Assembly (NCBI RefSeq): GCF_900167005.1
Contig: NZ_FUXW01000001.1
Location: 248,001-312,000, forward strand
From: Butyricicoccus pullicaecorum DSM 23266
Lineage (GTDB): Bacteria > Bacillota > Clostridia > Oscillospirales > Butyricicoccaceae
Reading direction: 5' to 3'
Length of the DNA: 64,000 nt
Below are positions 23,350-30,700 of the stretch, piece by piece. Both the position numbers and the translations under genes were made by a program. How positions within the stretch are numbered: the stretch's first letter is position 1; each line of letters starts with the position of its first letter. The notes under the pieces are model-generated. The model was not told the DNA's origin, did no database searches, and saw only the letters and a program-made list of their open reading frames with translations.

Positions 23350-24960
23350 ATGAGTGACAAGATGAGAGCAATCCCCTTTGCGGAGCTGCTGACCACTTCG
23401 CTGCACGACTTCCGTGAGAAGAAAGAGCTGTATCACGTTCCGGTCGCAGACAGTGTACCCGACCTTGGCATGACCATGGCCGGCCGTCCGCTGTCCTGCC
23501 CGGTTGGCCCCGCTGCCGGCCCGCACACCCAGCTGGCACAGAACCTGATCGCAGGTTTCGGCGCTGGTGCGCGTGTGTTCGAGCTCAAGACCGTACAGAT
23601 TTTGTACGGTGAGCAGCTGGGCATCCAGAAGCCCTGTATCTGGACGGGCGACGAGGCGTACAATATCGAGTGGAGCACCGAGCTGACCATCGAGGGCGCA
23701 CGCGACGAGTACATCCGCGCTTACATTATCCTGCACCTGCTGGCACGTGAGTTCGGTCTGGACGACAAGTTCCAGTTCCACGCAAGCGTGGGCTATAACC
23801 TCGAGGGCATCCAGAGCCCGACCGTAGACGGTTTCCTCAATGCAATGCGCGACGCATCGGGTACCGATGCCTGGAAGGAAGGCATCGACTGGACCCTTTC
23901 GCACCTCAACCTGTTCGAGCATGTAGACGCGGACTTTGTGCGCAGCATTGACCCGTGCGTGACCCAGTTTGTCACCCTGTCCACCATGCATGGCTGCCCG
24001 GCAGACGAGATCGAGCGCATTGCGTCCTATCTGCTGACCGAGAAGGGCTTCCATACCTATATTAAGTGCAACCCGACCCTTGTTGGCTACGAGCGCGTTA
24101 AGACTCTGCTCGAAGACCTGGGCTACGGCTATATTTCCTTCGACACCACCCACTTTGACCACGACCTCAAGCTGGACGACGCGATCGCAATGCTCGACCG
24201 TCTGCGCGAGAAGGCTGCGGCCTGCGGCCGTGAGTTCGGCGTCAAGCTGACCAACACCTTCCCGGTTCAGATTCGCCGCGGCGAGCTGGCTGGCGATGCA
24301 ATGTACATGTCGGGCAAGCCGCTGTTCCCGCTGGCGATCAACGTTGCCCGCATCCTGAGCGAGGCGTTCGACGGCGAGCTGCCGATCTCCTTCTCGGGCG
24401 GTATTGACCTGCACAACATCACCGACGTTGTCGCTTGCGGCATCGCACCGGTCACCGTGGCAACCCTGCTGCTCAAGGCAGGCGGCTACAAGAACCTGAC
24501 CCGTCTGGCAAAGGCAATGCCCGAGAGCGTTCCGTCCAAGGTAGACGTTGCCAAGCTCACCGCACTGTGCGACGCACTGGTTGCCGATGACTATTACCAC
24601 AAGAAGGCCGATCGTCCGCGTCCGGCACGTCCGGAATCCTTCCCGGAGGCTTGCTACAAGTGCAGAAACTGCGTGGATGTCTGCCCCAACCGTGCAAACT
24701 ATCCCATCCCCGAACTCAAGATGGCCATTCATATTGATGCTTACTGCAATGAGTGCGGCAACTGCGCTTGCCTGTGCCCGATCGGCATCATTCCCTATAA
24801 GGACAAATTCACCCTGTTCTCCTGCGAGGAGGATTTCAACGATTCGACCAACGACGGCTTCCTTGGCCGCGAGAAGTACCGCTGGCATGGCCAGGTTGGC
24901 ACCGATTTCGCCCTGCTGCCTGAGGAACTGCGTCGTGCGATCGATGTCGTGCTTGGCTGA
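23350..24960 (+). CDS. ygfK: Short YgfK-type oxidoreductase: DHO-dehydrogenase-like barrel plus two [4Fe-4S] sites
   Basis: 536 residues against roughly 1000 for E. coli YgfK. Residues 1-420 form the FMN-type barrel related to dihydropyrimidine dehydrogenase (SCPVGPAAGPHTQLAQN, FELKTVQILYG, TLSTMHGCPADEIERI, FGVKLTNTFPV). Residues 435-476 hold two ferredoxin clusters, CYKCRNCVDVCP and CNECGNCACLCP. The central FAD/NAD(P)H glutamate-synthase-like part of long YgfK proteins is missing, with no sign of a break, so this form must exchange electrons with another protein, perhaps ferredoxin or the xanthine dehydrogenase of this operon. GGAGAG precedes the ATG. Confidence 0.85.
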   Translation: MSDKMRAIPFAELLTTSLHDFREKKELYHVPVADSVPDLGMTMAGRPLSCPVGPAAGPHTQLAQNLIAGFGAGARVFELKTVQILYGEQLGIQKPCIWTGDEAYNIEWSTELTIEGARDEYIRAYIILHLLAREFGLDDKFQFHASVGYNLEGIQSPTVDGFLNAMRDASGTDAWKEGIDWTLSHLNLFEHVDADFVRSIDPCVTQFVTLSTMHGCPADEIERIASYLLTEKGFHTYIKCNPTLVGYERVKTLLEDLGYGYISFDTTHFDHDLKLDDAIAMLDRLREKAAACGREFGVKLTNTFPVQIRRGELAGDAMYMSGKPLFPLAINVARILSEAFDGELPISFSGGIDLHNITDVVACGIAPVTVATLLLKAGGYKNLTRLAKAMPESVPSKVDVAKLTALCDALVADDYYHKKADRPRPARPESFPEACYKCRNCVDVCPNRANYPIPELKMAIHIDAYCNECGNCACLCPIGIIPYKDKFTLFSCEEDFNDSTNDGFLGREKYRWHGQVGTDFALLPEELRRAIDVVLG

Positions 24961-24975
24961 GGAGGCGAGCAAACC

Positions 24976-26340
24976 ATGACGACCTGTATTCAAAACGGTA
25001 CGCTGGTCACGGGCGCGGAGACGCGCCCGGGTGACCTGCTGATCGAAAACGGCATTATTCAGAAGGTAGGCGTTGGCCTGTCGGGAGATCACAACATCGA
25101 CGCGACCGGCTGCCTGGTATTCCCGGGCTTTATCGACGGACATACCCACATGGATATGCCGGTCTCGGGCACGGTGACTGCCGACGACTTTAAGACCGGC
25201 TCGGAAGCTGCGCTGGTAGGCGGTACCACCATGCTTATTGACTTTGCCACCCAGGACAAGGGCGGCACGCTCAAAGACGCGCTGCGCGTATGGCACGAGC
25301 GTGCCGACGGCAAGTGTGCTTGTGACTACGGCTTCCACATGGCAGTCACCGACTGGAATGAGCAGACCCGCCGCGAGCTGCACGAGATGGCAGACGCGGG
25401 CGTGACCTCGTTCAAGGCGTACTATGCTTATGACGCTCTGATGGTAGACGACCGTGAGATGTACGATCTGCTGTGCGAGATGCGCGAGATCGGCGGCATT
25501 CTGGGCGTACACTGTGAAAACGGCCCGGTGCTCGACCGCCTGCGCGAGAAGGCAGTCGCAGCCGGACACACCAGCCCGGCATGGCATCCGCGTACCCGTC
25601 CGTCCATCGTGGAGGGCGAAGCGGTGTCCCGTTTCCTGCGCATTGCCGATCTGGCAGGCGCACCGGCGTGGATTGTCCACCTGTCCACCGCCGACGGCCT
25701 GAGCGAGATTCGCGCGGCACGCGAGCGCGGCCAGCAGGTACTGGTCGAGAGCTGTCCGCAGTACTTCACCCTGACCGAAGAAGTGTACAACAAGCCCGAT
25801 TTCGAGGGCGCAAAGTATGTCTGCTCGCCGCCGCTGCGTCCGCAGTCCGATCAGGATGCACTCTGGCAGGCACTGGAAAACGGCGAGATCGACATTCTGT
25901 CCACCGACCACTGTTCTTTCAACTTCAAGGGACAGAAGGAGATGGGACGAGACGACTTCACCAAGATTCCCAACGGTATGCCCGGCATCGAGCACCGTCC
26001 GACCGTCATGTACACCGCAGCAGTCGCGTCCGGACGCATTCCGGTCACCGCACTGTGCCAGATGCTGGCCGAGAATCCGGCCAAGATGTTCGGCGTGTGG
26101 TCGCGCAAGGGCAGTCTGGACGTGGGCAAGGATGCCGACATTGTCATCTATGACCCCAAGGCCGATTTTACCATCTCGGCGGAAAATCAGCATCATAACT
26201 GTGATTATACCCCGTTTGAGGGATTCCGCACGGCGGGCTCGGTGCGCGATGTATTTTTGAGCGGCGTACACGCAGTGCAGAACGGCAAACTGGTCGAGAC
26301 CGGGCGCGGACGGTACATCCCGCGTGATAAAATGAGGTGA
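24976..26340 (+). CDS. hydA: Dihydropyrimidinase / hydantoinase
   Basis: 454-residue cyclic-amidohydrolase that opens dihydropyrimidine or hydantoin-like rings. FIDGHTHMDMP gives the first two metal histidines, TSFKAYYAYD the carboxylated lysine around residue 150, GVHCENGP and WIVHLSTADG the next ligands, and LSTDHCSFN the catalytic aspartate. GAGGAGG precedes the ATG, 15 bases after ygfK. Its stop is 5 bases before the preferred xdh start. In this operon it probably follows the ring reduction or hydroxylation steps, though the order of reactions is inference. Confidence 0.93.
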   Translation: MTTCIQNGTLVTGAETRPGDLLIENGIIQKVGVGLSGDHNIDATGCLVFPGFIDGHTHMDMPVSGTVTADDFKTGSEAALVGGTTMLIDFATQDKGGTLKDALRVWHERADGKCACDYGFHMAVTDWNEQTRRELHEMADAGVTSFKAYYAYDALMVDDREMYDLLCEMREIGGILGVHCENGPVLDRLREKAVAAGHTSPAWHPRTRPSIVEGEAVSRFLRIADLAGAPAWIVHLSTADGLSEIRAARERGQQVLVESCPQYFTLTEEVYNKPDFEGAKYVCSPPLRPQSDQDALWQALENGEIDILSTDHCSFNFKGQKEMGRDDFTKIPNGMPGIEHRPTVMYTAAVASGRIPVTALCQMLAENPAKMFGVWSRKGSLDVGKDADIVIYDPKADFTISAENQHHNCDYTPFEGFRTAGSVRDVFLSGVHAVQNGKLVETGRGRYIPRDKMR

Positions 26341-26345
26341 AAATC

Positions 26346-28907
26346 ATGTATACGCTGACAATCAACGGCAAGATTTATCAGTCCGAACAGGACAAGCGCC
26401 TGATGGATGTGCTGAGAAACGAACTCGGACTCAAGTCGGTCAAGGACGGCTGCTCGGAGGGTGCCTGCGGTACCTGTACCGTGCTCATCGACGGCAAGCC
26501 CACCAAGTGCTGTGTACAGAAGCTGTCCCGCGTGGACGGTAAGACCGTGCAGACGGTCGAGGGTCTGACCGACGAGGAAAAGGAACTGTATGTCTACGCG
26601 TTCGGCCAGGCCGGTGCAGTACAGTGCGGCTTCTGTATCCCGGGTATGGTTATCTGTGCCAAGGCGCTGCTTGACCAGAATCTGAATCCCACCCGCGACG
26701 AGATCGCTTTTGCGCTGCGCAACAACTATTGCCGCTGCACGGGCTACAAGAAGATCATCGACGCGGTAGAACTCGCAGCAGAAATCAAGCGGGGTGGCGG
26801 TAAGATTCCCGAAGTTCCGCCCATCACCGGTATCGGTGGACAGCATATCCATCGCATCGACGTGCGTGAGAAGGTACTGGGCACCGGCCTGTACACCGAC
26901 GACATGGAATTTCCGGGCATGCTGTACGCTTCGGCTGTCCGTGCTGAGTATCCGCGTGCCATCGTGCGCGGCATTGATACGAGCGAAGCTGAGAAGGTGC
27001 CCGGCATCGTGCGCATCGCGACCGCTGCCGACATTCCGGGCGAAAATAAGATCGGCCATATCAAGCACGACTGGGATACCCTGATTCCGATTCTGGGCTA
27101 CACCCATTATCTGGGCGATGCCATCGCGCTGGTCTGCGGCGAGACGCTGGAAGCAGTCGAGCAGGCCAAGAAGCTGGTCAAGGTCGATTATGAGGTCAAG
27201 GAACCGGTCTTTGACCCGCATGAGGCCATGAAGGAGGACGCACCGCTTGTGCATCGCGGCGGCAACGTGCTGGCGCATGAGAAGCTCAAGAGAGGCGACC
27301 CGGACACGGCGATTGCAAATGCAAAGTACGTCGTGACCCGTCATTACGAGACCCCGTTTACCGAGCATGCGTTTATGGAGCCTGAGTGCGCGATTGCGGA
27401 CTTTGACCGCAACGAGAACAAGGTGACCATCTGGTCGTCCGACCAGGGCGTATATACCACGCAGCACGAATGCGCACTGATGCTCGGACTGCCCGCAGAG
27501 CATGTACACGTCGTCAACGCACTGGTCGGCGGCGGCTTCGGCGGCAAGGAAGATATGTCGGTACAGCATCACGCAGCGCTCATGGCTTACCTGACCGGCC
27601 GTCCGGTTAAGGTCAAGCTGACCCGCGCAGAGTCGCTGCTCATCCATCCCAAGCGTCATCCGATGTCCATTGAGTGCACGACCGCGTGCGATGAGAATGG
27701 TATTCTGGTCGGCACCCGCGTCAAGGTTGTCTCGGACACCGGTGCATACGCATCGCTCGGCGGTCCGGTTCTGCAGCGTGCCTGCACCCATGCGGCTGGC
27801 CCGTATAACTACCAGAACATCGACATTGACGGCACGGCTGTCTATACCAATAACCCGCCCGCAGGCGCGTTCCGCGGCTTCGGTGTCACCCAGACCTGCT
27901 TTGCCACCGAGTGCAACCTCAATCTGCTGGCAGAGATGGTCGGCATTTCGCCCTGGGAGATTCGTTACCGCAACGCCATCCGTCCGGGACAGGTACTGCC
28001 CAACGGACAGATTGCCTTCGAGGGCACCGCACTGGCTGAAACGCTCGAAGCGGTCAAGGATGTCTTTGAGTCCCATCCGCGTGCCGGTATCGCCTGTGCA
28101 ATGAAGAATGCCGGTGTCGGTGTCGGTCTGGCCGACTGGGGACGCTGCCGCCTGACCGTAGAAGATGGCAAGATTCACATTCGTTCCGGTGCATCGTGCA
28201 TCGGTCAGGGTCTGGGCACTGTGCTGACCCAGATTGTCTGCGAGACTACCGGCGAGCCGGCTGAGAACACGGTTTACGTGGCAGCACAGACCAACACCGC
28301 ACCCGATTCTGGCGTCACTTCGGGTTCCCGTCAGACGCTGGTTACCGGCGAGGCTTGCCGCCGTGCTTGCCAGCAGCTGGTTGAGGCACGCGGCAATGGT
28401 ACGCTGGCCGATCTGGAAGGTCAGGAGTTCTATGGCGAGTATCTGGCAAAGACCGACCCGATGGGCGCTGACAAGCCCAACCCGGTTTCCCATGTCGCTT
28501 ACGGCTATGCAACCCAGGTCGTACTGCTCAACGAGGATGGCACGCTGGAAAAGGTTGTCGCAGCGCATGACGTTGGCCGTGCGATCAACCCCAACGCCTG
28601 CGAAGGTCAGATCGAGGGCGGCGTTGTCATGAGTCTGGGCTATGCGCTCACCGAGCGCTTCCCGCTCAAGGATGGCAAGCCGACCTTGAAGCTCGGACAA
28701 CTCGGTCTGTTCCGCGCCAACAAGACCCCGGACGTTGAGGCCATCCTGGTCGAGAAGAACAAGCCCGACCTGGCCTGCGGCGCTGTCGGTATCGGTGAGA
28801 TCACCTCTATTCCGACCGCTCCCGCGGTACAGGGTGCATATTACAAGCTGGATGGCAAGTTCAGAACTTCGCTGCCGCTCGAGGATACCCCGTATACGCC
28901 CAAGTAA
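26346..28907 (+). CDS. Selenium-dependent xanthine dehydrogenase, fused iron-sulfur and molybdopterin subunits
   Basis: 853 residues from ATG 26346 (GTG at 26337 overlaps the hydA stop). Residues 1-160 are the small subunit with a plant-type [2Fe-2S] site (Cys 36, 41, 44 in CSEGACGTC, then a fourth at CC) and a second cluster in CGFCIPGM and CRCTGY. From about 175 on is the molybdopterin subunit: GGGFGGKED, AFRGFGVTQ and GIGEITSIPTAPAV with the catalytic glutamate. There is no FAD domain in the chain or as a neighbour. The coupled selD, yqeB, yqeC, mocA and xdhC genes identify it as a hydroxylase whose Mo carries a labile selenium ligand. It would oxidise xanthine or another purine. Confidence 0.92.
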   Translation: MYTLTINGKIYQSEQDKRLMDVLRNELGLKSVKDGCSEGACGTCTVLIDGKPTKCCVQKLSRVDGKTVQTVEGLTDEEKELYVYAFGQAGAVQCGFCIPGMVICAKALLDQNLNPTRDEIAFALRNNYCRCTGYKKIIDAVELAAEIKRGGGKIPEVPPITGIGGQHIHRIDVREKVLGTGLYTDDMEFPGMLYASAVRAEYPRAIVRGIDTSEAEKVPGIVRIATAADIPGENKIGHIKHDWDTLIPILGYTHYLGDAIALVCGETLEAVEQAKKLVKVDYEVKEPVFDPHEAMKEDAPLVHRGGNVLAHEKLKRGDPDTAIANAKYVVTRHYETPFTEHAFMEPECAIADFDRNENKVTIWSSDQGVYTTQHECALMLGLPAEHVHVVNALVGGGFGGKEDMSVQHHAALMAYLTGRPVKVKLTRAESLLIHPKRHPMSIECTTACDENGILVGTRVKVVSDTGAYASLGGPVLQRACTHAAGPYNYQNIDIDGTAVYTNNPPAGAFRGFGVTQTCFATECNLNLLAEMVGISPWEIRYRNAIRPGQVLPNGQIAFEGTALAETLEAVKDVFESHPRAGIACAMKNAGVGVGLADWGRCRLTVEDGKIHIRSGASCIGQGLGTVLTQIVCETTGEPAENTVYVAAQTNTAPDSGVTSGSRQTLVTGEACRRACQQLVEARGNGTLADLEGQEFYGEYLAKTDPMGADKPNPVSHVAYGYATQVVLLNEDGTLEKVVAAHDVGRAINPNACEGQIEGGVVMSLGYALTERFPLKDGKPTLKLGQLGLFRANKTPDVEAILVEKNKPDLACGAVGIGEITSIPTAPAVQGAYYKLDGKFRTSLPLEDTPYTPK

Positions 28908-28922
28908 AGAAATCGCATAAAG

Positions 28923-28956
28923 AAAGACCGCTCCCAAGATAGGGAGCGGTCTTTTT
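28923..28956 (+). terminator. Terminator of the ssnA-xdh operon
   Basis: AAAGACCGCTCCC ... GGGAGCGGTCTTT with a T-run. Confidence 0.93.
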
Positions 28957-28971
28957 GCATTGTTTTTTGGG

Positions 28972-29007
28972 GATAAAAGAAGTCCCGCTTGTACGAAGCG
29001 GGACTTT
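28972..29007 (-). terminator. Terminator of the purine permease gene
   Basis: AAGTCCCGCTT/AAGCGGGACTT arms; on the minus strand the hairpin is followed by CTTTTAT. Confidence 0.8.
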
Positions 29008-29023
29008 GAGAAATCGGTTTTAT

Positions 29024-30346
29024 TTACTTCTTTGCTTCTTCCTTGGGAAGGATCAGGTTGAGCAGGATCGCAACGATGGTCGTAACGACAACCGGAGAGC
29101 TGCCGAATACGGTGGTAACCCAAGTCGGGAAACCGCCGAGCGAACCCTGTACCTGGGTGATGCCGACGCCGATGGCAACTGCCAGGCCGACAACAGCGCT
29201 CGAACGCATGGAGAAACCGTCCGAGGTAATCATGCGCACGCCGGTCATGGTGATGGTTGCGAAAACCGAGATGGTTGCACCACCGATGACGCACTGCGGA
29301 ATGGTCGTGAGGATCGAGGAGATCTTGGGTACGAAACCTGCGACTGCCAGAACGATTGCGGCGAAGGCAAAGACTGCGCGGTTGATGACACGGTTTACCG
29401 TAACGATACCGACATTCTGGCTGTAGCTTGCGGTGGGCAGACCGCCGAAGATTGCGCCGACGATACTCATAACGCCCTGACCGATGATACCACCGGACAG
29501 CTCCTTGTCGGTGGGCATACGGTCCATACCACCCATGGTGGTCGAGCTCAGGTCACCGATGGTCTGAACTGCGTTGACGATGTAGACAATCGCGAGCGAG
29601 ACGCATGCGCTGACTTCGAAGGTGATGCCGAAGTGCATGGGAGCGGGCAGGTTGAACCAGCCAGCAGCACCAACTTCAGCGAAGGATACCATGCCCATCG
29701 CGTAAGCGACGATGTAGCCGACGATCATACCGAAGAGGATGGCGCCGAGCTTGAGGACACCCTTGCAGAAGTGGCTCAGAACGGTAACAACGAGCAGGGT
29801 AAGGATGGCGACGAACCAGTTTTGGGGCGAACCGAAGCCTTCGGTGCCCGCACCGCCTGCCATATACTTGATTGCGGTGGGATAGAGCGACAGGCCGATG
29901 GTAAAGATAACGGTACCGGTGACGAGGGGCGGAAAGAGAACGCGGATCTGCTTGACGAAGATGCCGAACAGGATGGCGACGACACCGCCGACGATCTCAG
30001 CGCCCAGGATGGTGGGCAGGTCGAACTGTCCGCCGATGGCCAGAAGCGTGGGGACATAGGCGAAACTGATACCCATGATGACGGGCAGACGGGAACCGAT
30101 GCGCCCGAAAATCGGGAACAGCTGGAGCAGGGTAGCGAGTGCGGTGACGAGCAGGGAAACCTGAATGAGCAGGGTGCGATCTGCTCCTTCGATGCCGCAG
30201 GTGTTGGCTACCAGGATGGACGGGGTGACGATGCCGACGACAGCCGCGACAACGTGCTGAAGTCCAAGCGGAACGAGCTGATTGGCGGCGGGAATTCCCT
30301 CGTACTGGAAGATCGCCGTCGCGTCGTGCGGGGTATGTTTGTTCAT
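29024..30346 (-). CDS. Nucleobase:cation symporter-2 (xanthine/uric acid type permease)
   Basis: 440 residues, about 14 hydrophobic segments. Begins with LVPLGLQHVVAAVVGIVTPS, typical of the NCS2 family (PbuX, UacT, PurP). The family signature region is GGLPTASYSQNVGIV, preceded by the TIGDLSSTTMGGMDR loop that holds substrate-contacting residues. It would import a purine such as xanthine or urate using an ion gradient, and its position facing the xanthine dehydrogenase operon fits that role. Start ATG at 30346 with GAGG 9 bases upstream. No purine riboswitch is seen in its leader. Confidence 0.9.
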   Translation of the reverse strand: MNKHTPHDATAIFQYEGIPAANQLVPLGLQHVVAAVVGIVTPSILVANTCGIEGADRTLLIQVSLLVTALATLLQLFPIFGRIGSRLPVIMGISFAYVPTLLAIGGQFDLPTILGAEIVGGVVAILFGIFVKQIRVLFPPLVTGTVIFTIGLSLYPTAIKYMAGGAGTEGFGSPQNWFVAILTLLVVTVLSHFCKGVLKLGAILFGMIVGYIVAYAMGMVSFAEVGAAGWFNLPAPMHFGITFEVSACVSLAIVYIVNAVQTIGDLSSTTMGGMDRMPTDKELSGGIIGQGVMSIVGAIFGGLPTASYSQNVGIVTVNRVINRAVFAFAAIVLAVAGFVPKISSILTTIPQCVIGGATISVFATITMTGVRMITSDGFSMRSSAVVGLAVAIGVGITQVQGSLGGFPTWVTTVFGSSPVVVTTIVAILLNLILPKEEAKK

Positions 30347-30411
30347 AATGGACGCCTCACAATCTTTGGTTTTGACAAAAAAATATTTTTTGCACCGATT
30401 TCATTAACATT

Positions 30412-30440
30412 ACTATACAGGAATGCAGGGAAACTTTCAA
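30412..30440 (-). promoter_or_regulatory. Promoter of the purine permease gene
   Basis: TTGAAA, 17 bases, TATAGT on the minus strand. The 30347-30700 gap also holds the divergent Sel1-gene promoter, and I see no gene in it. Confidence 0.75.
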
Positions 30441-30617
30441 GTAAAACAAAGCTTGTGACGGCCAAATCGCAAGGCCAAAATTTATGTAAAATGCGAATAG
30501 ACGAAGGAAACGTTTGAATTCACAGTCAAAAACAACGGAAACAAATCGCTAAAATGGGAGTAAAATGCAGGAAACCATGAAAGAAAATGCAGGACGGAAA
30601 AAAGAGGCTGTGTTTTC

Positions 30618-30646
30618 TTGTGGAACGGGCGGGCTTGTGGTACAAT
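30618..30646 (+). promoter_or_regulatory. Promoter of the Sel1-repeat gene
   Basis: TTGTGG, 17 bases, TACAAT. Confidence 0.65.
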
Positions 30647-30700
30647 GAAAGCTAGACAACCAGCGGGTGTGCGCGTCCGCTGTGAGGAGGAACGAAAAGC

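Noticed and set aside
23272-26271. Open frame of 999 codons on the minus strand, antisense to ygfK and hydA
   Set aside because: Same reason; the plus-strand genes have intact active sites and good starts.
26205-29294. Open frame of 1029 codons on the minus strand, antisense to hydA and xdh
   Set aside because: It mirrors two enzymes with clear motifs. GC-rich third positions leave the complementary frame free of stops, and it has no ribosome site or recognisable domain.
29024-30480. Purine riboswitch ahead of the permease
   Set aside because: The leader between promoter and start is short and lacks the conserved three-way-junction core.
28955-30517. Open frame of 520 codons on the plus strand opposite the purine permease
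   Set aside because: The minus strand encodes a standard NCS2 permease with promoter and terminator; the plus product is a low-complexity acidic reflection.
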